Shown here: positions 1 to 8,456 of the stretch, one piece after another
Layout of the letters: every line of letters begins with the position of its first letter
Numbering within the stretch: position 1 is the stretch's first letter
NCBI RefSeq assembly: GCF_024129435.1
Contig: NZ_JAMXXN010000025.1
Coordinates: forward strand, 1 to 37,316
Reading direction: 5' to 3'
Source: Acinetobacter lwoffii
GTDB lineage: Bacteria > Pseudomonadota > Gammaproteobacteria > Pseudomonadales > Moraxellaceae
DNA length: 37,316 bases
Translations under genes and position numbers: made by a program
Notes under the pieces: generated by a model
Database searches by the model: none
What the model was told of the DNA's origin: nothing
Seen by the model: the letters and a program-made list of their open reading frames with translations, nothing else

Positions 1-320
1 TTCTACCATCAATCAATGAAAATAATTTCGATCAATCAACCAGTAAAAATCCACACAAGTTGTTCTTCATAATCTCTTAATGATCTTCTTGTTGGTTCGT
101 CACCAGCAAGCTAGGTCGGCTATATTACTCTCTATCTCTAGAAAGTCAACCAGTAATGAAAACTATTTTTAAACTTTCTTTCTAAAACCCAACTCAATCA
201 AACTTAACTAAGTCACTGTTTTATCAGAAGTTTTAATCTTCATCACCGCCGATGGATGTGCATTCTACAGTATTTCAGAGCCCGTGCAACACCTTTTTCA
301 AGAAAATCATTTTGTATGTA
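1..320 (-). promoter_or_regulatory. Probable rRNA operon tandem promoters and leader
   Basis: No gene is visible in this AT-rich stretch. On the minus strand there are two promoter-like sites pointing out of the left edge. The first is TTGCAC (284-289), a 16-nt spacer and TAGAAT (262-267), preceded by an A/T-rich tract at 290-320 resembling an UP element. The second is TTGACT (144-149), a 16-nt spacer and TAATAT (122-127). The transcript beyond the second site contains CTTGTGTGG (50-60 region), similar to the conserved segment just upstream of gammaproteobacterial 16S genes. Tandem strong promoters with this leader suggest an rrn operon starting left of the window. That is inference; the 16S gene itself is not present, and mlaA would be divergent from it. 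Confidence 0.55.
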
Positions 321-459
321 TATTTTTTAAGCTTTTCGTGTGTTTTCATTCATTTTTTATACAAATTTGCTTAAATGATGTCTATTCGTGAATATAACGT
401 TTATTATTTTTATACTAATAAGTAGTGCTACTTACACAGAAAAGGCCTCAGGTTACCTT

Positions 460-1359
460 ATGCATCGTTCTATTTACTTATCTATATGCTTATTTTCTTT
501 AGCTTCAAGCGCACATGTTTTCGCCGAGGCGGCCACCAGTGTGGAAAATCTGGAAAACGAGCCTGCAAAAACGCCGCTTAGAACAAAAATCTCGACCAAA
601 GCGCAACAATTACAAACGCAACTGAAAGTTGATGCCAGTGCAGCACAGGCTGAAGAAGTTAAAGATCCTTTTCAACCGTTAAATAGAAAAATCTATCAGT
701 TTAATGATGCGATTGACCGCACCGTGGTACGTCCCATAGCCGTACAATATGTGGAAAAAGTTCCTCAAGATGTTCGTGGCAGCTATACCCAATTCCGCAG
801 TAACCTGGGTGAACCTTGGAATGTGGTGAATCAGCTGATTCAAGGTCGTCCTGCCCGCGCTGCTAAATCTCTAGGTCGTTTTACTATTAATACCTTAACG
901 ACTTTAGGACTGGCTGATCCAGCACGTCGCCTTGGCTTGAGCCATGAAGAGGAAAAATTTGGAATTACTTTAGGGTATTATGGGGTGCCTTCTGGCCCTT
1001 ATATCATGTTGCCATTTTTAGGTCCAAGTTCTGTCCGTGGGGTGATCGGTACTGCTGTAGATAGTCAGGCCCGTCCACAAAAATACATTCTCGAAGATGA
1101 AGATGGACTTTACTGGACTGATCAGTTTTGGCGTGCCATTGATACCCGTTCAGAAATACTGGACGTTGAAGGGGTGCTGACTGGCGATCGCTATGCGCAG
1201 ATTCGCGATATTTATTTGCAACGTACCAATTATGCAATTGCAGAAAAGAAAGGTACAGAACAAGATACGCTGTTCCTAGAAGATGATTTTGAAGATGAGA
1301 ATTCTGATGATGCACCTTCTAGTGATAGCAACATTGAATCTTCAAACGAAGATCTTTAA
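460..1359 (+). CDS. mlaA: MlaA (VacJ) outer-membrane lipid asymmetry protein
   Basis: This is the MlaA/VacJ family, the outer-membrane component of the Mla system that removes mislocalised phospholipids from the outer leaflet and passes them to periplasmic MlaC. The family core begins at DPFQPLNRKIYQFND and continues through VRGSYTQFRSNLGEPWNVVN, the GRFTINTLTTLGLADPA segment and YYGVPSGPYIMLPFLGPSS. I start it at the ATG at 460 (299 aa), which has AGG about 8 nt upstream and a clean signal peptide ending at HVFA. A GTG at 388 would add 24 residues in front of that signal. No canonical lipobox is seen: the only early Cys (residue 10, in LSIC) is badly placed. The C-terminus is a long acidic, serine-rich tail. 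The other mla genes are not in this window. Confidence 0.93.
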   Translation: MHRSIYLSICLFSLASSAHVFAEAATSVENLENEPAKTPLRTKISTKAQQLQTQLKVDASAAQAEEVKDPFQPLNRKIYQFNDAIDRTVVRPIAVQYVEKVPQDVRGSYTQFRSNLGEPWNVVNQLIQGRPARAAKSLGRFTINTLTTLGLADPARRLGLSHEEEKFGITLGYYGVPSGPYIMLPFLGPSSVRGVIGTAVDSQARPQKYILEDEDGLYWTDQFWRAIDTRSEILDVEGVLTGDRYAQIRDIYLQRTNYAIAEKKGTEQDTLFLEDDFEDENSDDAPSSDSNIESSNEDL

Positions 1360-1377
1360 GTTTAAGCTTCATGTATG

Positions 1378-1407
1378 ATTGCTAGTGAAAATCTGTTCGC
1401 TAGCAAT
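1378..1407 (+). terminator. Hairpin after mlaA, probable terminator
   Basis: ATTGCTAGTGAA and TTCGCTAGCAAT form a 12-bp stem with one wobble pair and a 6-nt loop, about 20 nt after the mlaA stop. The T-tract that follows is poor, so intrinsic termination may be weak. Confidence 0.45.
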
Positions 1408-1462
1408 ACTTTGCTTGTTATAGTACATCTTATAACCAATCCTGGGATTGAATCACTTTTTT

Positions 1463-2431
1463 ATGTATTTCATTCAACCGACTCGTGATATTCCTTACTT
1501 AGATCAAGTACTTGATACGCTTCCGCATGTTCAGATGATCTATCTGGATGATCATGAACTGTATGACTCTACGATTATTGCGATTGCAGATGTACATGAT
1601 TATCTGAAATATAAGTGGAATCTACCTACGATTGTACTGGCCTTAGAAAATGAAGGTACTGCTTTGGCTCAGGCCTGGGAACAAGGTGCTTTAGCCGGCT
1701 GGATCTGGAACAAGCTTCCCGAGAATCCAGATCTGGCATTACAAAAAATTGATGCACAATATAAGCGTAACCAGGATAGCCGTGACCTTCCTTCTGCTGC
1801 AGAACTACAAAAAAAATTGTTACCGAATCCTATTGAACTGACCAATTACGAGGTCGAAACCTATTTTCAGCCTTCAGCCTATCTTTCAGGGGATTGGTAT
1901 GATTATTGGAAAATCAGCGACAAAGAAGTGATTTTCTATTTGGCCGATGTATCCGGACATGGCGTCACCAGTAGTTTGCTCACGTCCTGGATGGCTGCTT
2001 TCCATGGTCGCTCCAAGACGCCGCGCGAGCTGATCAAGAAGCTGAACGGCATGCTGATGCAGGAAAATATTGAAAAGCACATCACCATGATTGCCGGGAT
2101 TCTTAATCTGGAAACCCATGTATTGAAATGGTCTAGCGCCGGACATTATCCACCACCAATTATATTTGAACCCAATCAAGAGCCTAAAATCCTCTCTTCC
2201 AGCAGTTTCCCTTTGGGTTTAACCGAAGATCTTGAAGTTGAGGAAAATGAATGGGTATTAAGTCGCAATGCACGCTTTATTATCTGTTCGGATGGGGCAT
2301 TAGAACCCTTTGATGGTGGTTTAAATGAACAATTCTCGCAATTATTACACCATTTGCAGAACCAATCTTTTCAGGCTCCGGAACATGTGGCTGACGATAT
2401 CGCCTTTTTAAGCTTTATCCGCGTAAATTAG
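1463..2431 (+). CDS. gigA: GigA-like PP2C (SpoIIE/RsbU) phosphatase
   Basis: A cytoplasmic serine phosphatase of the RsbU/SpoIIE PP2C type. The first 110 or so residues are a degenerate receiver-like domain. The phosphatase domain carries SGDWYDYW, ADVSGHGVTSSLLT, SAGHYPPP and the metal-site motif CSDGALEPF. In A. baumannii, GigA works with the STAS protein GigB in a stress, antibiotic-resistance and virulence switch linked to the nitrogen PTS. The adjacent STAS gene here fits that pair. The start is uncertain: TTG at 1448 (327 aa) or ATG at 1463 (322 aa); neither has a good Shine-Dalgarno sequence. I chose the ATG because the translated N-terminus MYFIQPTRD is where the fold begins. Confidence 0.85.
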   Translation: MYFIQPTRDIPYLDQVLDTLPHVQMIYLDDHELYDSTIIAIADVHDYLKYKWNLPTIVLALENEGTALAQAWEQGALAGWIWNKLPENPDLALQKIDAQYKRNQDSRDLPSAAELQKKLLPNPIELTNYEVETYFQPSAYLSGDWYDYWKISDKEVIFYLADVSGHGVTSSLLTSWMAAFHGRSKTPRELIKKLNGMLMQENIEKHITMIAGILNLETHVLKWSSAGHYPPPIIFEPNQEPKILSSSSFPLGLTEDLEVEENEWVLSRNARFIICSDGALEPFDGGLNEQFSQLLHHLQNQSFQAPEHVADDIAFLSFIRVN

Positions 2432-2543
2432 CAGTATATTTACAGACTTTATAAGCACTTAATTTGATTACTACTTTCAGCCACTTGAGTATCAATACAC
2501 CCTATGGGATAATTTAATATCCTTCTCTGCAAATGGCATTTAT

Positions 2544-3062
2544 ATGTCAACAGGTCATGTTGAATATGCAAGTCTGAACGGAACGCATATTTTTAAGCTT
2601 ATCGGCGAAGTGCGTGCCCAATCTTGTATTAGTCTAGACAAATTACTGAACAAAATTGAACAGCAAGACAACGTAGTTGGCGCTATCGTTGATCTCACCG
2701 AAACCAGTTTCATTGACAGTACCGTACTCGGTGTTTTAGCGAAACTAGGACTGAAACTCAAGCAAGTACACAATATCCAGGCTGTCATGCTTTCTACCAA
2801 TTCTGACATTACTACTTTGGCCAACAGTATGGGACTGAGCCAGGTGTTTGTGATTCTGAATTATTGTGGCGATCCAAATGTCTGTACACGTGCGCTGATG
2901 GAAGAACATGTCACGCATCAAAATATGCTAAATACGGTTCTGGATGCGCATAAAACCTTGATGAAGCTGAACCAAAGCAACCAGAATATGTTTGAACCTT
3001 TAGTCAAACAGCTACAGAAAGAGCAAGACAATTTAGATAAAATTTCCGAGCAAAAGGTATAA
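2544..3062 (+). CDS. gigB: GigB-like STAS anti-sigma factor antagonist
   Basis: A STAS-domain protein (172 aa) whose phosphorylation state is expected to be set by the neighbouring phosphatase. The motif FIDSTVLGVLAKLG (about residues 56-69) matches the DSSGLGVL phosphorylation motif of SpoIIAA/RsbV, putting the likely phosphoserine at S59. After the STAS core the protein has a hydrophilic, Gln/Asn/Lys-rich C-terminal extension of about 60 residues, likely helical. It lies 112 nt after gigA in the same direction. No anti-sigma kinase is seen nearby; in A. baumannii the reported partner is the PTS-Ntr phosphocarrier NPr rather than a cognate anti-sigma factor. Confidence 0.85.
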   Translation: MSTGHVEYASLNGTHIFKLIGEVRAQSCISLDKLLNKIEQQDNVVGAIVDLTETSFIDSTVLGVLAKLGLKLKQVHNIQAVMLSTNSDITTLANSMGLSQVFVILNYCGDPNVCTRALMEEHVTHQNMLNTVLDAHKTLMKLNQSNQNMFEPLVKQLQKEQDNLDKISEQKV

Positions 3063-3082
3063 CCATCTTATAAGAGGACCCT

Positions 3083-3910
3083 ATGACTTTACTTTCTGTT
3101 GTACAAATGAATTCTCAAAATGAAATTGATGCCAATTTCGTGGAGATTGAATCTTTAATTCAACAAAGTAAGGCCAATGGTGCTGAACTGATTGTTTTCC
3201 CGGAAAACTTTGTCTGTTTTGCAGCAGGAAAACAGCGCGAAACTGCTGCACAATTTGAAGTGATTCAGCAGCGTCTGGAACAACTTGCCCATCAATATGA
3301 CACCTGGATCGTTGCCGGTACATTACCCTGCCCTTATCGTCCAGATGGTTCAATCATTGAAGATGGCCGGGTGCGTACCGTTAGCCTGTGTATCAGTCCA
3401 GAACGGACCGAAGCGCGTTATGACAAAATTCACCTATTTGATGTGCAAGTCGGTGATGCTGTTGGTGGTTATCAGGAATCCAAATTCTTTGAACCCGGCA
3501 CAGATGTTGTCGTAGCCAAAACCCCTTTTAGTAATATTGGTTTAATGGTCTGTTATGACCTGCGCTTTCCGGAACTGGCATTAAATCTACGAGCCAAAGG
3601 TGCAAACCTCTTGACCGCACCTTCTGCTTTTACCTATACCACTGGTGAAATGCACTGGCAGCTCCTTTTGCAAACACGTGCTCTGGATAGCCAATGCTCG
3701 GTGCTTGGTGCAGCTCAACAAGGCTGGCACGGTGAAAAACGCCAGACTTGGGGACATGCAGCCGCCACCAATAGTCGTGGACAGCTTCTTAATATGATCC
3801 ATGCAGAAGGTGCTCAACTCATCACCGTCGAATTTGATTTAAATGAACAGCAAAAAGTGCGTGAATCCATGCCTTTAATGCAACACCGTAGACTTCTGCA
3901 ACTTTCTTAA
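3083..3910 (+). CDS. Carbon-nitrogen hydrolase, Nit1/deaminated-glutathione amidase type
   Basis: A nitrilase-superfamily amidase of 275 aa. The catalytic triad is visible as E41 (FPEN), K115 (RYDKIHLFDV) and C157 (MVCYDLRFPE). The pair RYDKIHLFDV and CYDLRFPE is characteristic of the Nit1/YbeM branch, which repairs deaminated glutathione. Substrate assignment is by family only. A good ribosome binding site (AGAGGA) precedes the ATG. It sits 20 nt after gigB, so it may be co-transcribed with it. Confidence 0.88.
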   Translation: MTLLSVVQMNSQNEIDANFVEIESLIQQSKANGAELIVFPENFVCFAAGKQRETAAQFEVIQQRLEQLAHQYDTWIVAGTLPCPYRPDGSIIEDGRVRTVSLCISPERTEARYDKIHLFDVQVGDAVGGYQESKFFEPGTDVVVAKTPFSNIGLMVCYDLRFPELALNLRAKGANLLTAPSAFTYTTGEMHWQLLLQTRALDSQCSVLGAAQQGWHGEKRQTWGHAAATNSRGQLLNMIHAEGAQLITVEFDLNEQQKVRESMPLMQHRRLLQLS

Positions 3911-4015
3911 GAAACCTGCCCGGATACTTGCATAAATTAACAAAATCCCTGCTTATTCTTCAGGCAAAATCGCCGAGCATAGAAGCTCCATGAACAATAA
4001 ATAGGGATTAAGCTC

Positions 4016-4441
4016 ATGTCATTAGAAAAAGCCGTCTATACCGCACATGCCAAAGCCACAGGTGGTCGTGATGGCCGCGCCACCTCTGACGATCAGATTT
4101 TAGATGTACAATTGGCCGTGCCCAAAGAAATGGGGGGTCCTGGTGGTGGAACCAACCCTGAACAGCTCTTTGCCGCAGGTTATTCGGCATGTTTCTTGGG
4201 TGCGATGAAATTTGTTGCCAATCGTGACAAACTGAATATGAGTAAAGATGCTTATATCGAGGGTGATGTAGGAATTGGTCCAATTCCGACCGGGTTTGGT
4301 ATTGAGGTGACTTTAAATATCCATCTTGAAGGCATGGATCAGGAAGAAGCGCAAAAACTGGTCGATGCTGCGCATATCGTCTGTCCATACTCAAATGCGA
4401 CCCGCAATAATATTGATGTGAACTTAAATGTGATTACTTAA
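4016..4441 (+). CDS. ohr: Organic hydroperoxide resistance protein Ohr (OsmC family)
   Basis: A 141-aa Ohr/OsmC thiol peroxidase that reduces organic and fatty-acid hydroperoxides. The redox cysteines are C59 (GYSACFLGAM) and C123 (HIVCPYSNATR). R18 and E49, which position the substrate in Ohr, are also present, as is the usual LFAAGYSACF segment. It is preceded by a 105-nt gap that could hold its own promoter. The repressor gene ohrR is not beside it in this window. Family assignment is firm; the regulator is unknown. Confidence 0.92.
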   Translation: MSLEKAVYTAHAKATGGRDGRATSDDQILDVQLAVPKEMGGPGGGTNPEQLFAAGYSACFLGAMKFVANRDKLNMSKDAYIEGDVGIGPIPTGFGIEVTLNIHLEGMDQEEAQKLVDAAHIVCPYSNATRNNIDVNLNVIT

Positions 4442-4456
4442 GATTTTGATTTAACT

Positions 4457-4487
4457 GCTATCCTGAAAAAAATAGCTTCAGGATAGC
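4457..4487 (+). terminator. Perfect 11-bp hairpin downstream of ohr
   Basis: GCTATCCTGAA and TTCAGGATAGC pair perfectly around a 9-nt loop, 16 nt after the ohr stop. No T-run follows, so this may be a Rho-assisted terminator or an mRNA-stabilising stem rather than a classic intrinsic terminator. Confidence 0.45.
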
Positions 4488-4619
4488 TAAACTTCAATTA
4501 TAAATTTCAACTTTTAGTCACTTCGTTTCCCCTCAACATCCAACTTCGTTTTCAAAAAACAGCAAAACTTAAGAACTTATATATAATGATTCTTATTTAC
4601 ATTTATTTGATCTATATTG

Positions 4620-5012
4620 ATGTTAAAGCCTATTCTGTTAAGTTCTCTCTTATTCACTGTTGCTACTACCTCTTTTGCAGATCTTTATCTCTCAGAAAAA
4701 ATCCATCCGAAAATAAAATCTCTGCTCAATACTGAAATTGAACGCTTGCCCATTCCACCTACCCCAAACAACATGAACTCACCCGAATTTGGTCAAGGAA
4801 TTATCGGCTGGGGCGCTGGGCCCAAAGATGCTGAAGTTCGTTTTCTCAATATTACTCAGGCAGATGTTGAAACAATGAAACAGGAAGGACTGAGTTTAGC
4901 AATGGCACAAGCCTGGCAGAACTTTTATGAAAATGAAACTCTGCGTAATCCGGGAAATCCGACTGCACCTTTTCGTGCACAACTCATGAAAAAAATCGTC
5001 AGTCTCTGGTAA
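4620..5012 (+). CDS. Small secreted hypothetical protein
   Basis: I do not recognise this 130-aa protein. It has a clear signal peptide (MLKPILLSSLLFTVATTSFA) with a likely cut before DLYLSEK. The mature part is about 110 residues with no cysteines, repeats or membrane segments. It includes a Pro/Asn-rich stretch (PIPPTPNNMNSP) and a glycine-rich GQGIIGWGAGPKDAEV, and ends with basic and hydrophobic residues. ATG at 4620 is preferred over the TTG three bases upstream. It stands alone, 178 nt after ohr and convergent with gspE. Export to the periplasm is inferred from the signal peptide only. Confidence 0.7.
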   Translation: MLKPILLSSLLFTVATTSFADLYLSEKIHPKIKSLLNTEIERLPIPPTPNNMNSPEFGQGIIGWGAGPKDAEVRFLNITQADVETMKQEGLSLAMAQAWQNFYENETLRNPGNPTAPFRAQLMKKIVSLW

Positions 5013-5062
5013 ATATCCAAAAGTCCTGACGATCATTATGATAAAGCGAGCAGATTAAAAAA

Positions 5063-6550
5063 TTATTCTACTGCTTCGTTGGTGACCCGTAACACTTCTT
5101 CAATGGTAGTTTTCCCTGCCAATACCTTGCGCAGACCATCATCCCGAATCGAACCGGATTGCTGCCGTGCATAACTTTCTATTTCGTATTCGGCCGCATT
5201 GCCATGAACCAGACGGCGCATATGATCATCGACGGGCACAATTTCATAAATCGCAGTACGCCCACTAAAACCAGTATTGCCACAGCGTTCACAACCCTGT
5301 GGTTGCGGCAGTCTTAAATCCTGTGGATGTTCAATATTTTCAAACAGTTTCTTTTCAAAAGCATCTGCTTCATGCCAGGTCGCGCAATGCGGACATAACG
5401 TTCTGACCAGACGCTGGGCAATTACCCCAATCAGGGAACTTGAAAGCAGGAACGGCTCAATGCCCATATCCTTCAAACGCGTGACAGCACCAATCGCGGT
5501 ATTGGTATGCAGGGTCGACAACACCAGATGCCCCGTCAAGGAGGCCTGCACCGCAATTTCTGCGGTCTCCAGATCACGAATTTCACCCACCATCACCACA
5601 TCAGGATCTTGGCGCAGCATGGCTTTTAAGGCACGTGCAAAGGTCATATCCACTTTGGTATTCACCTGGGTCTGACCAATACCTTCCAGTTGATATTCAA
5701 TCGGATCTTCAGCGGTGAGGATGTTTTTGGAACCATCATTCAGGTCAGAAAGTGCGGCATATAAGGTGGTGGTTTTACCCGAACCGGTGGGGCCAGTGAC
5801 TAAAATAATGCCGTGTGGACGATGCACCAGAGTTTTCAGTCGATCATAGTCATTATTCATCAAGCCCAAATGGGTCATATTTAAACGACCGGCCTGCTTG
5901 TCCAGCAGACGCATCACCACACGCTCACCATGAGAGGATGGCAAAGTAGATACACGGACATCGACTTCACGTCCGGCCAGACGCAAGGAAATACGACCAT
6001 CTTGTGGAATGCGCTTTTCCGCAATATCCAGTTTGGCCATGACTTTAATCCGCGAGACCAAAAGCGGCGCAAGTTCACGGCGTGGCTGGACAATTTCACG
6101 GAGCTGGCCATCGACCCGTAAACGTACCGACAGTTTTTTCTCAAAAGATTCAATATGAATATCGGAAGCCCCGACCCGAATCGCTTCAGACAATAATGCA
6201 TTGATCAGTCGTACAATCGGCGCATCATCTTCCTGATCCATCAGATCTTCAGCTTCAGGTACGGAATCGGCCAGACTGAGTAAATCCGGATGATCTTCCA
6301 GACCGGCAGCCACCTGCTGTGATTCGCCGCTATCTCCGGCAAAACTGGAACTGAGTAACTGGTTAAATTCCTGTTCGCTACAGAGTTGAAAATGAGCCGG
6401 ATAGCCGAGCAGACGGCGGGCTTCCTGCAATGCAAGCATTGAGGTATTGTCACGACGCAGAATAAAGGCCTGATCTCCCTCATAACGCAACAGCACACCA
6501 TGGCGCTTGGCGAAGCTATATGGGATTTGTAATTGTTTAAGTACTTGCAT
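5063..6550 (-). CDS. gspE: Type II secretion system ATPase GspE
   Basis: A cytoplasmic hexameric ATPase that powers type II secretion. In the 495 aa I see the N-terminal GspE domain (about 1-100), the IRVGASDIHIE segment (125-135), Walker A GPTGSGKT (253-260), the Asp box around ILTAEDPIEYQ, Walker B DVVMVGEIRD (317-326) and the His box TGHLVLSTLHTNTA (339-352). The zinc-binding tetracysteine is at C386, C389, C420 and C423. The tetracysteine and overall domain order favour GspE over PilT, and the short N-terminus favours it over PilB. It lies alone, without other gsp genes nearby, as in Acinetobacter where T2SS genes are scattered. The start is ATG. Confidence 0.9.
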   Translation of the reverse strand: MQVLKQLQIPYSFAKRHGVLLRYEGDQAFILRRDNTSMLALQEARRLLGYPAHFQLCSEQEFNQLLSSSFAGDSGESQQVAAGLEDHPDLLSLADSVPEAEDLMDQEDDAPIVRLINALLSEAIRVGASDIHIESFEKKLSVRLRVDGQLREIVQPRRELAPLLVSRIKVMAKLDIAEKRIPQDGRISLRLAGREVDVRVSTLPSSHGERVVMRLLDKQAGRLNMTHLGLMNNDYDRLKTLVHRPHGIILVTGPTGSGKTTTLYAALSDLNDGSKNILTAEDPIEYQLEGIGQTQVNTKVDMTFARALKAMLRQDPDVVMVGEIRDLETAEIAVQASLTGHLVLSTLHTNTAIGAVTRLKDMGIEPFLLSSSLIGVIAQRLVRTLCPHCATWHEADAFEKKLFENIEHPQDLRLPQPQGCERCGNTGFSGRTAIYEIVPVDDHMRRLVHGNAAEYEIESYARQQSGSIRDDGLRKVLAGKTTIEEVLRVTNEAVE

Positions 6551-6643
6551 CGCGGATTATAATAATGATGAAAAAATTTAAATTGAGTGTACTCTAAGCA
6601 TATGACAGCGTGAAGTATGTTTTCAAAGATTTAGCAAGAAAGG

Positions 6644-7474
6644 GTGCCAAGATTGCCGCAAGATAAAGATGAATTAATCCCGAATACAGCAAAAATGCGC
6701 TGGTGGGGAGAACAGAATTTTGAAATAAATCAATCCAAGGCCTGGCAGTTTGGCTCCTTGCTGTTTCGCCTGACCCGAGGGATTCAGGAATGGCGACTGG
6801 AATATTTCCGCCCTTCCGTGCAATACGATTATGAGCAGCAATGGCATCAGATTGATGATCCGAATTTTGCCTTTCCACCGCCCGTGAAAATTGAACGCTA
6901 TATGTTCAAATCCACGCAAAACAAATTGCAACTGATGCCACGTCTTGCAGACCGTTCTGTGGTGATCAAGCCGGTCGATCCGATTTATATTCCTGCCGGA
7001 CAGCGCGGTACGCTTTATATCAGCACGCCTTTATGGATTGCCGGTTTTGTCGAGGGGCAGCGCGAACCGATTTTCGATTTGCCGGTAATCTTGCCAAAAG
7101 ACACCTGGTTTGGACCCAATCATCGCTCGGGGGAAATCTGCTATGCCACCGCAGTCGATGGCAGAACCGAACTGAAACAGTTACATCCGCGAGCCTTTCG
7201 TGCAGTCACGCCGATTGAGTTTCACAATACCAGTAACCAGCAATTGCGCTTTGACCGAATGAATGTGCCAGTGCCTGCCCTGCCGCTTTTTTACAGTGAA
7301 AGTACCGGCCGCTTATGGACCTCGCAAATCCGGGTCTTGCATGAGAGTTCGGATCGTCCACCGCGGATCCGGGTGGAAAACCGCACGCCGCCGAATGCCG
7401 GCGAAGTCGCCTATCTACATCCACCGCGCGATCCGGCAGGCGCTTTATTTAATATGTTTGATTCATTTTTCTAA
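6644..7474 (+). CDS. DUF432-like protein next to MscS channel
   Basis: A soluble 276-aa protein with no signal peptide or membrane helix, rich in Pro, Arg and aromatic residues and predicted mostly beta. It resembles DUF432 proteins, which commonly sit beside small mechanosensitive channels; I assign it by this context and overall character, not by a diagnostic motif. The start is uncertain: GTG at 6644 overlaps the purine tract AGAAAGG, while TTG at 6653 sits about 9 nt after it and is better spaced. It ends 9 nt before the MscS gene, so the two are almost surely co-transcribed. It is divergent from gspE across about 90 nt. Function unknown; a role with the channel is inference. Confidence 0.7.
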   Translation: MPRLPQDKDELIPNTAKMRWWGEQNFEINQSKAWQFGSLLFRLTRGIQEWRLEYFRPSVQYDYEQQWHQIDDPNFAFPPPVKIERYMFKSTQNKLQLMPRLADRSVVIKPVDPIYIPAGQRGTLYISTPLWIAGFVEGQREPIFDLPVILPKDTWFGPNHRSGEICYATAVDGRTELKQLHPRAFRAVTPIEFHNTSNQQLRFDRMNVPVPALPLFYSESTGRLWTSQIRVLHESSDRPPRIRVENRTPPNAGEVAYLHPPRDPAGALFNMFDSFF

Positions 7475-7483
7475 GGGCGTCTG

Positions 7484-8407
7484 ATGCCAAGTTCAAATAT
7501 TCCGACCGAAGTCACCAATAGCCTGAAGGGAGTATTTACCAATATCAATACCGATCGTTTGACCGAAGTTCTGGTGGCGGTGGTGTTGTGCTTTATTGGT
7601 TTCCTGATCGCACGCTTTATTTCCAATACCTTTATTCGCACCATTGGTGTCCGTTTTAATGCCCATCAGAAACTGGTCTGGCGCCGCGGAATTTTCTATT
7701 TTATCTTCCTGCTGTTTGTGATGGCCAGCCTGAAAGAGGCCGGCTTTAAACTCAGTGTCTTCCTTGGCGCTGCCGGGATTTTAACGGTCGCACTGGGTTT
7801 CGCTTCACAAACCTCAGCCTCCAACCTGATCAGCGGTCTATTCCTGATTGGTGAGGGTTCTTTTGAAGTCGGTGATACTATCCAAATCACCTTGATTCGT
7901 GGGCATACCATTGAAGGTGAAGTGATCTCGATTGACCTGCTCTCGGTTAAACTTTTGACCCAAGATAATATCTATGTACGGTTGCCAAATGAACAGCTGA
8001 TTCGGGCGCCAGTGCAGAACCTGTCGAAATTTCCGATACGGCGTATTCCAATTACCTTGGCGATCAATTTCCATGAAGATATTATCAAGGTACGTGAAGT
8101 GCTGCTGGACGTTGCCAATAAATATCCGCTGGTACTGGCCGACCCGAAACCTGCAGTCACCGTTACCGCTTTCCGTGAATCTTCGATTGAACTGCTGTTT
8201 GCAGTGTGGTGCCAACAGGAAAACTACCTGAAAGTTCGTGATGAAATGCAGGAACGGATTCGCAACGGCTTTGTCGATAACCAGATTGAAATTCCGGTGC
8301 CGAAGATGGGCTTTGTCGATCACCCACTTTCCCGCCCTTTGGAAAATGAAGAAATCGATCAATATGCCAATGAAAAGACCCTCAAAAGAGAGCCTGATCT
8401 GAAATAA
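7484..8407 (+). CDS. MscS-family mechanosensitive ion channel
   Basis: A 307-aa small-conductance mechanosensitive channel of the inner membrane, which releases solutes on hypo-osmotic shock. Three membrane helices are visible (about residues 27-45, 64-82 and 87-110). The third is the pore helix, followed by the family signature ALGFASQTSASNLISGLFLI and the beta domain GDTIQI. The cytoplasmic part extends to about residue 280 and ends in a short charged tail. A strong Shine-Dalgarno (AAGGGCG) precedes the ATG. It follows the DUF432-like gene by 9 nt and converges on the DUF2339 gene. Confidence 0.9.
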   Translation: MPSSNIPTEVTNSLKGVFTNINTDRLTEVLVAVVLCFIGFLIARFISNTFIRTIGVRFNAHQKLVWRRGIFYFIFLLFVMASLKEAGFKLSVFLGAAGILTVALGFASQTSASNLISGLFLIGEGSFEVGDTIQITLIRGHTIEGEVISIDLLSVKLLTQDNIYVRLPNEQLIRAPVQNLSKFPIRRIPITLAINFHEDIIKVREVLLDVANKYPLVLADPKPAVTVTAFRESSIELLFAVWCQQENYLKVRDEMQERIRNGFVDNQIEIPVPKMGFVDHPLSRPLENEEIDQYANEKTLKREPDLK

Positions 8408-8417
8408 CCCTTAGATT

Positions 8418-8456
8418 CCCTCTCCTTTTTAAAGGAGAGGGTTAGCGAGAGGATTC
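8418..8456. repeat. Palindromic intergenic repeat, copy 1
   Basis: An 11-bp perfect stem (CCCTCTCCTTT / AAAGGAGAGGG, 8418-8441) with a 2-nt loop, followed by GTTAGCGAGAGGATT. It lies between the convergent MscS and DUF2339 genes. The same sequence, with a few changes, recurs at 25142-25179. It may also terminate transcription from both sides. Confidence 0.7.

Noticed and set aside
388..459. 24-residue N-terminal extension of MlaA from GTG 388
   Set aside because: It would place a second hydrophobic segment in front of a complete signal peptide, with no ribosome binding site; ATG 460 explains the protein better.
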